From contig NZ_CP053346.1 of the NCBI RefSeq assembly GCF_013113735.1, forward strand, positions 3,486,001-3,550,000: DNA of 64,000 bases, in the 5' to 3' direction. The translations under genes and the position numbers were made by a program. Positions within the stretch are counted from its first letter, which is position 1. Each line of letters opens with the position of its first letter. The stretch is from Sphingomonas sp. AP4-R1 (GTDB lineage: Bacteria > Pseudomonadota > Alphaproteobacteria > Sphingomonadales > Sphingomonadaceae). Below are positions 16,603 to 25,822 of this stretch, piece after piece. Under the pieces are notes generated by a model, which saw nothing but the letters and a program-made list of their open reading frames with translations, did no database searches and was not told where the DNA came from.

Positions 16603-17939
16603 CAGGGGGCGATCTCGCGCTGACGCGGCGGGCCTTGCTGGGTGCGGGGGCCGTAGTGCTGGCCTCGGGCGCATCCGGGGTGACGCCTCCGGTGACGGGG
16701 GATGCGCCGGTCGAATGGATCGATCCCAAGACCGGACATCGCATCACGCGCCTCTCGGGCGACGAGGGCGGCAGCAAGCCCTATTTCTACCGCAACTGCT
16801 TCACGCCGCAGGGCGATCTGATGGTTTTCTCCACTGAGGCGGGGATTGCCACGGTCGATCTGAAGACGCTGAAGCGCCGGCTGGTGGTGGCCGATGCGAA
16901 GGCCGATCTGCTGTTCGCCAGCCGACGCGCGCGCAAGGCCTATTACAGCGTCTCCGATCCCGGTGACGGCCAGCCGACCGATCGGCCGCGCACCTTCTTC
17001 ACCGTCGATCTCGACAGCGGCCGCAGCACGCGCATCGGCCGGATCGAGCAGGGGCAGGTGGGCGCGGTCAATGCCGACGAGACCCTGCTGGTCGGCACCG
17101 TGGCCTATGGCGACCAGCCGCTGCAGCCCGACGTGGCCGATCCGCGCAACCGCAAGCTGGGGCAGGCCGAATATGCCGCCAACGGCCCGGACGGAAAGCC
17201 GCTCAACTTCGCCAAGGCCAAGGGCGTGCGGATGCTGCAGCGCTGGGCGGCGCGCGTGCCGATGGACTTGTTCGTGCTGGATCTGCGCACCGGCGAACGG
17301 CGCGTGGTCCACAAGGCCCATGACTGGCTCAACCATCCCCAATTCTCGCCCACCGATCCGGGCCAGATCATCTTCTCGCACGAGGGGCCGTGGCATCGCG
17401 TGACGCGGATGTGGCGCATCCGCACGGACGGCTCCGGCCTCGAACCGCTCCACCGGCGGACGATGAACATGGAGATATGGGGGCACGAATTCTTCAGCCC
17501 CGACGGGAAATGGGTCTGGTACGATCTGCAGACGCCGCGCGGGCAGGTCTTCTGGGTGGCGGGGATCGAGCTGGTGACGGGGCGCCGTGTGTGGCAGCGG
17601 GTCGAGCGCAACGACTGGTCGGTCCATTACAACATCGCGCCCGACCAGACCCTGTTCGCGGGCGACGGCGGCGACGCCGACATGGTGGCGCACGCGCCCG
17701 ACGGGAAATGGATCGTGCTGTTCCGGCCCGAGCCGATCGTGGATGCGGACGAGGCGGTCTATGATGCGGGCCTCGTCACGCCGCAAACTTGCCGGAGCGA
17801 GCGGCTCGTCGACATGAGCCGTCACGATTACCGATTAGAGCCGAACCTGTGCTTCACGCCGGACGGCAAAGGACTGGTGTTCGTGTCGAACATGCATGGC
17901 CGCAATCATGTTTACCGGGTGGATGTGGCGCGGGCATGA
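16599..17939 (+). CDS. ogl: PL22 oligogalacturonate lyase
   Basis: 446-residue beta-propeller lyase converting (unsaturated) digalacturonate to monomeric 5-keto-4-deoxyuronate. Family signatures are WIDPKTGHRITRLSGDEGGS, HDWLNHPQFSPTDPGQIIFS, HEGPWHRVTRMW, WGHEFFSPDGKWVWYDL and DWSVHYNIAPDQTLFAGDGG; the conserved His residues are the usual metal ligands. The start is GTG 16599, overlapping the previous stop as GTGA; the frame stays open further upstream but only as a shadow of the preceding gene. The N-terminus LTRRALLGAGAVVLASGASG has a twin-arginine-like export signal, which is notable because characterised enzymes of this family are cytoplasmic. The C-terminus overlaps the next gene's ATG. 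Confidence 0.9.
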   Translation: MTGGDLALTRRALLGAGAVVLASGASGVTPPVTGDAPVEWIDPKTGHRITRLSGDEGGSKPYFYRNCFTPQGDLMVFSTEAGIATVDLKTLKRRLVVADAKADLLFASRRARKAYYSVSDPGDGQPTDRPRTFFTVDLDSGRSTRIGRIEQGQVGAVNADETLLVGTVAYGDQPLQPDVADPRNRKLGQAEYAANGPDGKPLNFAKAKGVRMLQRWAARVPMDLFVLDLRTGERRVVHKAHDWLNHPQFSPTDPGQIIFSHEGPWHRVTRMWRIRTDGSGLEPLHRRTMNMEIWGHEFFSPDGKWVWYDLQTPRGQVFWVAGIELVTGRRVWQRVERNDWSVHYNIAPDQTLFAGDGGDADMVAHAPDGKWIVLFRPEPIVDADEAVYDAGLVTPQTCRSERLVDMSRHDYRLEPNLCFTPDGKGLVFVSNMHGRNHVYRVDVARA

Positions 17940-19363
17940 GGATGAAGGAGAGCAAGGTTTTGCGACGGACGATCGGGCTGACCTTGGCCCTGGCGACGAT
18001 GGCGCTTCCGGTGGCGGCTCAAGCCGAGCCTACCTGCGTGGCGACGCTGGGCGCCGATCCGGCGTGGCGCGACGTGCCCGCCCGGCCCGATCTGCGCTTC
18101 GATCCCGCGAAGCTCCCCGATCGGGCGCAGGTGATGTCCGCGCTGGACTATGTTGCCGCCGCGCAGATCGCGGACATGGCCTGCCGACCGCTGCCGCTCG
18201 CGACTGGAGGGGCATTGGACAGTGCCTCCTCCAACTGGGTGGCGGCCGCTTTCTATGTGGGCGCCGAGCGGCTGGCGCGCGAGAATCGCGATCCGCGCGT
18301 GCTGCGGTTTCTCAGCGCGGTGGCCGAGCATTACAATTATGCGTTCCGGGGCGCGCGCCTGACCAAGACGTTGCTCAACGCGGACGATCTGGCGATCGGC
18401 GATCTCTATGCCGAACTCTATGCGCGCCGCCGCCAGCCGGGCACGTTGGTGCCGCTGCGCCAGCGCGCGGATGTTCAGGTGCCGTATCTGACCCGGAAGG
18501 AGCCGGGCGAGGGGCTGATCTGGTGGTGGAGCGATGCCCTGTTCATGGCGCCGCCGGTGCTGGCGCGCCTGTCCGCGCTGACGGGCGATCCCCGCTATCT
18601 GCAGGCGATGGATGCCGAGTGGCGGCGCACGGCGGCCGTGCTGTGGGACGAGAAGCAGTCGCTGATCGCACGCGATGCCCGCTTCAAGCAGGGCGCGAAG
18701 GGCCGGCGCGAGACTTTGTTCTGGTCGCGCGGCAATGGCTGGACGCTGGCGGGGCTCGCCCGCGTGATCGAGGCGATGCCGGCCGATTATGCGGGCCGCG
18801 CTTTCTATGTCGATCTGTTCCGCAAGCTCGCGATCCGCGTGGCGGGGCTGCAGCAGGCCGACGGCCTCTGGTCGAACAGCCTGCTCGACCGCGCGGCCTT
18901 TCCGGAGCCCGAGACGTCGGGATCGGGCTTCTTCGTCTATGGGCTGGCGTGGGGCGTGAATCACGGCCTGCTGGACCGCGCGAAGATGCTGCCCGTCATC
19001 ACGCGCGGCTGGGCGGGGCTGAACGATCATGTGCTGCCCTCGGGCCTCGTCGGTGCGGCGCAGAAGACGGGCGACCAGCCCGCGCATGTCGCGCCCGGTG
19101 ACGTGGGGCCTTATGCGACCGGCGCCTATCTGCTCGCCGGGGTGGAGGTGGCGCGGCTGGGCGCGCCCGTCCGCGCGCTGCCTGAGCCGGAGCCCGCCAG
19201 GGACGATGCCGCGACGATCGCGGCCACCACGCCGATGCCGCCGCCTCCCGCCACGGTGGTGGGTGACGCCGAATTGGCACGGCGCGCCGAGGAAATGCGC
19301 GCGGTGGAAGCATTGTCCTATGATCCCGATCGCGAGGCCGTTACGCCCGCCCGAAATAGGTGA
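17936..19363 (+). CDS. GH105-like unsaturated uronyl hydrolase (second copy)
   Basis: About 475-residue glycosyl hydrolase of the GH88/GH105 (alpha/alpha)6 fold. Matching segments are LLNADDLAIGDLYAELY, GLIWWWSDALFMAPPVLARL, LFWSRGNGWTLAGLARVIEA and LWSNSLLDRAAFPEPETSGS followed by FFVYGLAWGVNHGLLD. A signal peptide (RRTIGLTLALATMALPVAAQ) predicts export. ATG 17936 overlaps the PL22 stop (ATGA), suggesting coupling, but AAGGAGAG at 17945 sits 9 nt before an in-frame TTG at 17960 that begins directly at the signal peptide, so TTG may be the true start. It diverges from the copy at 5327 in sequence and probably prefers a different unsaturated product. The last ~60 residues are low-complexity (Pro/Ala-rich). 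Confidence 0.85.
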   Translation: MRMKESKVLRRTIGLTLALATMALPVAAQAEPTCVATLGADPAWRDVPARPDLRFDPAKLPDRAQVMSALDYVAAAQIADMACRPLPLATGGALDSASSNWVAAAFYVGAERLARENRDPRVLRFLSAVAEHYNYAFRGARLTKTLLNADDLAIGDLYAELYARRRQPGTLVPLRQRADVQVPYLTRKEPGEGLIWWWSDALFMAPPVLARLSALTGDPRYLQAMDAEWRRTAAVLWDEKQSLIARDARFKQGAKGRRETLFWSRGNGWTLAGLARVIEAMPADYAGRAFYVDLFRKLAIRVAGLQQADGLWSNSLLDRAAFPEPETSGSGFFVYGLAWGVNHGLLDRAKMLPVITRGWAGLNDHVLPSGLVGAAQKTGDQPAHVAPGDVGPYATGAYLLAGVEVARLGAPVRALPEPEPARDDAATIAATTPMPPPPATVVGDAELARRAEEMRAVEALSYDPDREAVTPARNR

Positions 19364-19374
19364 GGATTTCTGCC

Positions 19375-20679
19375 ATGACTGCCGTGCCCGCAAGCCGCTT
19401 CACCCGTCGCGGCTTCGCCGTCTCCGCGCTGTCGGTGATCGCCTGGCCGCAGGCGGCGCGGGCGGTGGCGCCCAAGTCCGGACAGGTCTCGATCCTGCGC
19501 TTCGGCGCGCGGGCGGACGGCAGGACGGTCAACACGAAAGCGATCCAGGCCGCGATCGACAAGGTCGCGGCGGGCGGCGGCGGCACGGTGACCGTGCCCA
19601 AGGGCGTGTTCGTGAGCGGCGCCCTGTTCCTGAAGCCGGGCGTGAACCTGCATCTCGACAAGGGCGCGGTGCTGCGCTGCTCGACCGACATGAGCCACTT
19701 CCCCGTTCAGCGCACGCGGATCGAGGGGCATTTCGAACCGCGCTTCAATCCGGCGCTGATCAACGCCAAGGATTGTGACGGGCTGACCATTTCGGGCGAG
19801 GGCACGCTGGACGGGGCCGGTCGACCGATCTGGGACGAATTCTGGCGGCGGCGCAATGCCGCGCCCGATCCGCACAATTTCCCGAACCTGAGCGTGGCGC
19901 GCGCCCGGCTGGCCTTCATCGAAAGCTCGCGCGGGGTGACGATCGAGGGCGTCACCTTCAAGGATTCGCAATTCTGGAATCTCCACCTCTATCGCTGCGA
20001 GGAGGTGACGGTGCGCCGCGCGCGCTTCAAGGTGCCGGACGATTACAAGCAGGCGCCCAGCACCGACGGCATCGATCTGGACAGCTGCCGCAAGGTGACG
20101 ATCGAGGGCTGCTTCTTCTCCGTCACCGACGATTGCATCGCGGCCAAGGGATCGAAGGGGCCGCACGCGCTGGAGGATCGCGACAGCCCGCCGGTGGAGG
20201 CGATCCGCGTGCGCGACTGCACCTTCCGGCGCGGACATGGCGTGATGACGTTGGGCAGCGAGGCCACTTTGGTGCGCGACGTCGTGGTCGAGAATTGCCG
20301 CGTGGTGGGGCCGGTCAATGTCGCGGTGCTGAAGCTGCGCGCGGATACGCCCCAGCATTATGAGGATATCCACTTCCGGAACATCACGCTGGAAGCGGAG
20401 GGCGCGGCGATCCTGTTCGTCCAGCCCTGGTCGCAATATACCGATCTGAAGGGCGCCGCGCCGCCAAGGTCGGTCGTCCGCAACGTCACGCTGAGCGGCA
20501 TCAAGGGGCGCTTCGGCGCGTTCGGCGTGGTGAAGCCCAATCCGGGCCAGACGGAGATTTCCGGCATCGCGCTGGAGGATATCGACGTGACGCTGGACAA
20601 GCCGCAGTTGGAAACGGCGGGCTCTCCGGGCATCACGTTCCGCCATGTCGTCGTGAACGGGAAGCCCGTTTCGGCCTGA
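19375..20679 (+). CDS. GH28 polygalacturonase family glycoside hydrolase (second copy)
   Basis: 434-residue exported beta-helix glycosidase of family 28. Motifs are STDGIDLDSC, VTDDCIAAKGSKG, RRGHGVMTLGSE, and LKLRAD in place of the usual RIK block, so the fourth motif is altered relative to classical polygalacturonases. The N-terminus SRFTRRGFAVSALSVIAWPQ has a twin-arginine signal. ATG 19375 is preceded by GTGAGGA; GTG 19360 is an alternative in-frame codon but is at the previous stop. The motif change and the rhamnosidase next door leave room for rhamnogalacturonan or unsaturated-oligomer specificity rather than plain polygalacturonate. Confidence 0.88.
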   Translation: MTAVPASRFTRRGFAVSALSVIAWPQAARAVAPKSGQVSILRFGARADGRTVNTKAIQAAIDKVAAGGGGTVTVPKGVFVSGALFLKPGVNLHLDKGAVLRCSTDMSHFPVQRTRIEGHFEPRFNPALINAKDCDGLTISGEGTLDGAGRPIWDEFWRRRNAAPDPHNFPNLSVARARLAFIESSRGVTIEGVTFKDSQFWNLHLYRCEEVTVRRARFKVPDDYKQAPSTDGIDLDSCRKVTIEGCFFSVTDDCIAAKGSKGPHALEDRDSPPVEAIRVRDCTFRRGHGVMTLGSEATLVRDVVVENCRVVGPVNVAVLKLRADTPQHYEDIHFRNITLEAEGAAILFVQPWSQYTDLKGAAPPRSVVRNVTLSGIKGRFGAFGVVKPNPGQTEISGIALEDIDVTLDKPQLETAGSPGITFRHVVVNGKPVSA

Positions 20680-20717
20680 CCCTTGATTGCCCCGACCGAA
20701 GAAGGATCTCCACCAGA

Positions 20718-23390
20718 ATGAGCGCGGGTAAGCGGGTCGCGAAGGCCCTGCGTCTATGGCCTTTGGGGCTGCCTCTGGCGCTGGCGCTGGCATCGCCGGG
20801 GGAGGCCCAGACGACGCCCGGCGGCACGCTGTGGGATCGGTTCGTCTCGCCACCCGACGAGGCCCGGCCGATGGTGCGCTGGTGGTGGTTCGGCCCCTCC
20901 GTGACCGAGGCGGAGCTGGATCGCGAGATCGGGGCGATGAAGGCGGGCGGCTTCGGCGGTTTCGAGGTGCAGCCGACCTATCCGCTCTCACCCGACGACG
21001 CGCGCGCGGGCATCCGCAATCTGCCCTATCTGTCGCAGCCCTTCCTCGATGCGCTGCGCCATGTCGGCGAGACGGCGCGGAAGGACCGGATGCGGATGGA
21101 CCTGACGCTGGGGAGCGGCTGGCCGTTCGGCGGGCCGCATATCCCGGCGACGCAGGCGGCGTCCGAACTGCGGCGACTGAAGCTGACGATCCCGGCCGGG
21201 GCGGATCATGTCGCGCTTCCGGCTCTGGGGGCGGGCGAGCGGCCGGTGGCGCTGTATGTGGACGGGCGGCATGTGCCGCTGGCGGCGGATGCGGCGATCG
21301 CCCCCGCCCAGACCGAGCGGGCGGCGCAATTGTTCATCGCCGGGCGCACGGGCCAGCAGGTGAAGCGCGCGGCCGTGGGTGCCGAAGGCTTCGTGCTGGA
21401 TCATGCGAGCAGGGAGGCGGTGGAGACGCATCTCAAGGCGGTCGGCGATCGGCTGATGACGGCGTTTCAGGGCGAGCAGCCGCCTTATGCGATCTTCTCC
21501 GACAGTCTGGAGGCCTATGGCTCCAGCTGGACCGACGATCTGCCGGCCGAGTTCGCGAAACGACGCGGCTATGATCTGATGGATCATCTGCCGGCCTTGT
21601 TCGACGAGGGGACGGACAGCGCGGCGGTGCGCTTCGACTGGGCGCACACGCTCTCCGAGCTGGTCGACGAGCGCTATCTCGCGCCGATCACGGCCTGGGC
21701 GCATGCGCACGGCACCAAATTCCGCGCGCAGGTCTATGGCTTCCCGCCGCCGACGCTCTCCAGCAATTCTCTGGTCGATCTGCCGGAGGGCGAGGGGGCG
21801 AACTGGCGGCAATTCACCTCGACGCGCTGGGCGACCTCGGCCGCGCATGCGTATGGCCGGCCGGTCGTGTCGTCCGAGACGTGGACGTGGCTGCATTCGC
21901 CCTCGTGGGCGGCGACGCCGCTCGACATGAAGGTGGAGGCGGATCGCCACTTCCTGCAGGGGATCAACCAGCTGGTCGGCCACGGCTGGCCCTATACGCC
22001 GCCGGGCGTGCGGGAGCCGGGCTGGGCTTTCTACGCCGCCTCCGCGCTCAACGATCACAATCCCTGGTATCCGGCGATGCCGGCGGTGAACCTCTATCTC
22101 CAGCGGGTGAGCGCGATGATGCGCGAGGGCGCACCAGAGGCCGATCTCGCCGTCTATCTGCCGATCGAGGATGCGTTCGCCGACCTTCGCCCCGAACATG
22201 CCTCGGTCAACGAGGAGATGGGGCATCGGCTGGACGAGGCGGTGCTGGCGAAGGTGCTGGAGGCTGGCTGCACGTTCGACCTGATCGACGCGCAGGCGAT
22301 CACGGCGGGCAAGCTCGCGGCGCGGACGTTGGTGCTGCCGCATCTCACGCGGATCGATCCGGAGGCCTATCGCCGGATCGCGGCGTTCGCGCGCGGTGGC
22401 GGCACGGTGATCGCCGTCGATGGCCTGCCGCAGATGGCGGGCGGGCTGCGCGATAGGGAGGCGAGCCGTGCGGTGGCGAAGCTGTCCGCCGATTTGCTGC
22501 GCCGGCACGTGATCACAGTGGTTTCCGGGTCAGATCTGTCATTGGATCTGAAGAGGCGCGGGCTGGCGGCGGTGCAGCTGGAGCGGCCCGTGGCGGCCTT
22601 GGGCACCGTGCATCGGCGGTTGCCGGACGGCGATCTCTATCTGGTCGTGAATACCGGCGCCGAGGCGATCGCGACCACGGCGCGCTTCCGCAGCAGCGGC
22701 GAAGGCCAGTGGTGGGATCCAGTGAGCGGCCAGCGCTGGAGTGCGGGCACCGGCCCGGTGGCGGTGCGGCTCGCGCCTTATGAGAGCCGGCTGCTGGTGT
22801 TCGCGCGCGGGCTGGCGACGGCGCCCCCACGGACGGCGACCCTCACGCCGATCCCGGTCGATCTGGCGGGCGGCTGGACGATGCAGACGACGGGCTCGGC
22901 CGCGGCAGCGCCTGCGCCAGGGACGAGCTGGACCACCGATCCGGCGCTTCGGCATTATTCGGGCGCGGTGCGTTACAGCCACGCGATCACGCTGCCGGGC
23001 GCGGTGGTGCCCGGCGAGCGGGTCTGGCTCGATCTGGGCGAGGGCACGCCCACGGCGGCCAGCCCGGCCGCCCGTCCCAAGGCGGATATCGCGGCGCCGG
23101 TGCGCGAGGCGGCGATCGTCCGCGTCAACGGGCAGCAGGCGGGGATCATCTGGGCGTCGCCCTGGCGACTGGATATCGCGCGCTGGCTGAAGCCGGGCAC
23201 GAACGATCTGGAGATCGTGGTGATGAACGGCGCGCTCAACGCGGTCGCGGCGAAACCGCGTGCCGATTATCGTCTGCTCACAGCGCGTTACGGCGAACGC
23301 TTCACAGATCAGGATCAGGACAAGATCGCGCCGGTCCCGTCGGGTCTGCTGGGATCGGTGCGGCTGCTGTCGGAGAAAGCCGATCGGTGA
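20718..23390 (+). CDS. GH106 alpha-L-rhamnosidase
   Basis: 890-residue secreted glycosyl hydrolase of family 106, releasing L-rhamnose from rhamnogalacturonan or rhamnosides. The start ARPMVRWWWFGPSVTEAELD, then MKAGGFGGFEVQP, and MDLTLGSGWPFGGPHIPATQ are characteristic of the family's catalytic barrel. A beta-sandwich tail (ARYSHAIT-like through LDLGEG, then VRVNGQQAGIIWASPWRLDI) resembles a galactose-binding-like module. A signal peptide occupies residues 1-30. AAGGATC lies before ATG 20718. It is the last gene of the pectin operon and is followed by a perfect bidirectional terminator at 23415. With the GH105 enzymes it points to rhamnogalacturonan I as a substrate in addition to homogalacturonan. 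Confidence 0.88.
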   Translation: MSAGKRVAKALRLWPLGLPLALALASPGEAQTTPGGTLWDRFVSPPDEARPMVRWWWFGPSVTEAELDREIGAMKAGGFGGFEVQPTYPLSPDDARAGIRNLPYLSQPFLDALRHVGETARKDRMRMDLTLGSGWPFGGPHIPATQAASELRRLKLTIPAGADHVALPALGAGERPVALYVDGRHVPLAADAAIAPAQTERAAQLFIAGRTGQQVKRAAVGAEGFVLDHASREAVETHLKAVGDRLMTAFQGEQPPYAIFSDSLEAYGSSWTDDLPAEFAKRRGYDLMDHLPALFDEGTDSAAVRFDWAHTLSELVDERYLAPITAWAHAHGTKFRAQVYGFPPPTLSSNSLVDLPEGEGANWRQFTSTRWATSAAHAYGRPVVSSETWTWLHSPSWAATPLDMKVEADRHFLQGINQLVGHGWPYTPPGVREPGWAFYAASALNDHNPWYPAMPAVNLYLQRVSAMMREGAPEADLAVYLPIEDAFADLRPEHASVNEEMGHRLDEAVLAKVLEAGCTFDLIDAQAITAGKLAARTLVLPHLTRIDPEAYRRIAAFARGGGTVIAVDGLPQMAGGLRDREASRAVAKLSADLLRRHVITVVSGSDLSLDLKRRGLAAVQLERPVAALGTVHRRLPDGDLYLVVNTGAEAIATTARFRSSGEGQWWDPVSGQRWSAGTGPVAVRLAPYESRLLVFARGLATAPPRTATLTPIPVDLAGGWTMQTTGSAAAAPAPGTSWTTDPALRHYSGAVRYSHAITLPGAVVPGERVWLDLGEGTPTAASPAARPKADIAAPVREAAIVRVNGQQAGIIWASPWRLDIARWLKPGTNDLEIVVMNGALNAVAAKPRADYRLLTARYGERFTDQDQDKIAPVPSGLLGSVRLLSEKADR

Positions 23391-23414
23391 CGGTCGCTCG
23401 CTTACCGACATGAG

Positions 23415-23451
23415 AAAGGCTCACGCGTTCGATCGGAACGCGTGAGCCTTT
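23415..23451. terminator. Bidirectional intrinsic terminator
   Basis: Perfect 16-bp stem AAAGGCTCACGCGTTC / GAACGCGTGAGCCTTT with loop GATCG, between the convergent rhamnosidase gene and ompW. It ends the pectin operon. Confidence 0.9.
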
Positions 23452-23482
23452 GCCCGATCAGGGCCGATCAGGCGTGCATGCC

Positions 23483-24244
23483 TCAGAAGCGCATGCCGAG
23501 GCCCACACCGAAGACCAGCGGATCAAGCGAGACCTTCACGCGCTGCGTGCCGGCGGCGGTGGTGTCGAGCCGCACTTTGGTGTCGATGTCGATATATTTG
23601 ACGTCGAAGTTCAAAAATACCTTCGGCGTTATGTCGACATCGACACCGGCCTGCGCCGCCCATCCGAAGCTGTCGCTCATGTGGACGTGCGTGGGGCCAA
23701 CCGCTGCTTCCAGGCCGCTCGACGCCTTCTCGTTCCAGAAGACGGTGTAGTTGATGCCGGCGCCCACATAGGGGCGGACATGCGAGGTCGGCAGGAAGTG
23801 ATATTGCGCGGTCAGCGTCGGCGGCAGCACCCAGGTGGAGGCGAGCTTGCCGATCGATCCGGTGGTGCCGGTGCGGCCGCTGGCCTTGTGCTTGGTGGTG
23901 GAGGCGATCAGTTCGAAGCCGATATTGTCCGTCGCCATATAGGTGAAGTCGATTTCCGGCATCGGGCTGTTGTTCACCTTCACCTTCTCGCCGGGGAAGG
24001 CGGGGAGGACGCTGCCAGAGGATTCGTTCGGGGCGACGAGGATCGCGCGCAGGCGCACCAGCACGTCGCCCGCGCGGATGCCGACCCGCTCGCCGCCGGT
24101 GGGCGCCGGGGCAGCCTCCGTCTGGACGGGACCGGCCTGTTCCGGCGCGGGTTGCTCCGGGGCTGCCTGTGCCTGCGCCGGAGCGGAGGCCAAGGCGGTT
24201 CCCAGCGCGCCAGCGACAATGGCGATTTTGGACAGGCTGTTCAT
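23483..24244 (-). CDS. ompW: OmpW family outer-membrane protein
   Basis: 253-residue small eight-stranded outer-membrane barrel of the OmpW family, associated in other bacteria with transport of small hydrophobic molecules and with anaerobic growth. It has a signal peptide (MNSLSKIAIVAGALGTALAS, then APAQA), a Pro/Ala/Glu-rich linker, then GIRAGDVLVRLRAILVAPNE and a C-terminal Phe (GLGMRF). Strand-like segments PPTLTAQYHF and VRPYVGAGINYTVFW are family hallmarks. AAGGGAG precedes ATG 24244. It diverges from hemN and shares an intergenic region containing two FNR-box-like sites; ompW is FNR-regulated in E. coli, which fits. Confidence 0.92.
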   Translation of the reverse strand: MNSLSKIAIVAGALGTALASAPAQAQAAPEQPAPEQAGPVQTEAAPAPTGGERVGIRAGDVLVRLRAILVAPNESSGSVLPAFPGEKVKVNNSPMPEIDFTYMATDNIGFELIASTTKHKASGRTGTTGSIGKLASTWVLPPTLTAQYHFLPTSHVRPYVGAGINYTVFWNEKASSGLEAAVGPTHVHMSDSFGWAAQAGVDVDITPKVFLNFDVKYIDIDTKVRLDTTAAGTQRVKVSLDPLVFGVGLGMRF

Positions 24245-24303
24245 CGACTTGCTCCCTTATTCGTGGTGAAGTCGGCTGTAGGTCCGGTGGCGGCGTGCTG
24301 CCC

Positions 24304-24317
24304 TTGATCGGGAACAA
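24304..24317. promoter_or_regulatory. FNR-box-like site, imperfect (TTGAT-CGGG-AACAA)
   Basis: Matches TTGAT-N4-ATCAA at nine of ten fixed positions. It is 60 bp from the ompW start and 57 bp from the hemN start, next to the better box at 24326. Confidence 0.5.
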
Positions 24318-24325
24318 GCGCGGAT

Positions 24326-24339
24326 TTGACGAAGATCAA
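24326..24339. promoter_or_regulatory. FNR/FnrL box (TTGAC-GAAG-ATCAA)
   Basis: One mismatch from the FNR consensus TTGAT-N4-ATCAA, 35 bp upstream of the hemN ATG. The in-frame TTG at 24326 is part of this box and is therefore not the hemN start. Confidence 0.75.
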
Positions 24340-24373
24340 GGGCGTCTTCGCGCAAGAAGATCACCACCATCGC

Positions 24374-25696
24374 ATGTGGCCCTATCATCCCGATCTGCTC
24401 GCGCGGCCGGTGCCGCGCTACACCAGCTACCCCACGGCGGCCGAGTTCACCGGCGCGGTGGGGCATGAGGACATGGTGGATGCGCTGTACGATCTGCGCG
24501 AGGGCACGACCGTCTCGCTCTATCTGCACATCCCTTATTGTCGCGAGATCTGCTGGTATTGTGGATGCAATACGGCGGTGGCGAACCGGCCCGCGCGGCT
24601 GGATGCCTATCTGACGCAATTGCATACGGAGATCACGCTGGTCGCCGCCCAGCTGGCCGGGCGCGTGAAGGTCGGGCGGATCGCCTTCGGCGGCGGCAGC
24701 CCCAATGCGATCGGCGCGGATGCCTTCACCGCTCTGGTGCGGCATCTGCGCGACGTCTTCACCTGCGACGATGCGATCCTGTCGGTCGAGCTGGATCCGC
24801 GTGGCTTCACCGAAGTTTGGGCCGAGGCGATGGGCGTGGCGGGCGTTTCACGCGCCAGCCTGGGCGTTCAGACGTTCGACCCGGCGTTGCAGCACGCGAT
24901 CGGCCGGGTGCAGCCGGCGGAGGATATCGCGCGCGCCGTGACGTTGCTGCGCGGCGCGGGCGTGGACTCGATCAACTTCGATCTGATGTATGGCCTGCCG
25001 GGGCAGGATGCGGCCACGCTGGCGGTCTCGATCGATGCCGCGTTGGCGCTCCGGCCCGAGCGGCTGGCGGTGTTCGGCTATGCCCATGTGCCCCACATGA
25101 TCCCGCGCCAGCGCCGGATCGACGCGAGCGCGCTGCCCGATGCGCGCATGCGGTTCGAGCAGGCGTGGCTGGCGCATGAGCGACTGACGGCTGCGGGCTA
25201 TCAGGCGATCGGCTTCGATCATTTCGCATTGCCCGAGGATGCCCTGGCCAAGGCCGCCGCCGCCGGCACGCTCCACCGCAATTTCCAGGGCTTCACCGAG
25301 GATCAGGCCGAGGTGCTGATCGGCCTCGGCGCGAGCGCGATCAGCCAGTTTCCGGATCGGCTGCTGCAGAACGAGAAGAATAGCGGCGCGTGGCGCGGCG
25401 CGCTCTCGCTCGGCAGCTTCGCCGTCTCGCGCGGGCTGCACCGTTCGGGGCAGGACCAGATCCACGGCCGCGCGATCGAGGATATCCTGTGTCGCGGCGC
25501 GGCCGACATTGCGGGCGTGGCGGAGCGCGACGACATCGCCGAACGGCTGCAACCGTTCGAGACGCGCGGCCTGCTGCACTGGCAGGGGAGCCGCTTGGTG
25601 CTGGAGCAGGATGCGCTGCCTTATGCGCGCGTGATCGCGGCGACGCTGGATTGCCATCGCGGCCAGAGCGGCGTGCAGTTCAGCAGCGCGGTCTGA
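24374..25696 (+). CDS. hemN: Oxygen-independent coproporphyrinogen III dehydrogenase
   Basis: 440-residue radical-SAM enzyme making protoporphyrinogen IX without oxygen, needed for heme under low oxygen. The family start PRYTSYPTAAEF is followed by the cluster motif HIPYCREICWYCGCNT (CxxxCxxC plus a fourth Cys), FGGGSPN, and GVQTFDPALQHAIGRVQP. ATG 24374 gives the usual N-terminus (MWPYHPDL); the frame extends to a TTG at 24326, but that codon lies inside an FNR box. It is transcribed away from ompW and ends convergently with cydC. FNR control is strongly suggested by the box 35 bp upstream. Confidence 0.95.
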   Translation: MWPYHPDLLARPVPRYTSYPTAAEFTGAVGHEDMVDALYDLREGTTVSLYLHIPYCREICWYCGCNTAVANRPARLDAYLTQLHTEITLVAAQLAGRVKVGRIAFGGGSPNAIGADAFTALVRHLRDVFTCDDAILSVELDPRGFTEVWAEAMGVAGVSRASLGVQTFDPALQHAIGRVQPAEDIARAVTLLRGAGVDSINFDLMYGLPGQDAATLAVSIDAALALRPERLAVFGYAHVPHMIPRQRRIDASALPDARMRFEQAWLAHERLTAAGYQAIGFDHFALPEDALAKAAAAGTLHRNFQGFTEDQAEVLIGLGASAISQFPDRLLQNEKNSGAWRGALSLGSFAVSRGLHRSGQDQIHGRAIEDILCRGAADIAGVAERDDIAERLQPFETRGLLHWQGSRLVLEQDALPYARVIAATLDCHRGQSGVQFSSAV

Positions 25697-25822
25697 CGGC
25701 GCCGGAGAGCCGGCGGCCGCTCTCCTCTTCGCCACCTGAGCCGCGCTCGACGCGTATTTCCGAAGGGGCGGCATGGTCGCGGGCGGCTGGATCGGCCTTC
25801 GCGCCTGGGACGCCGATCGGCT

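Noticed and set aside
24326..24373. TTG start for hemN at 24326
   Set aside because: That TTG is the first half of an FNR box and no ribosome site precedes it; HemN homology begins at ATG 24374.
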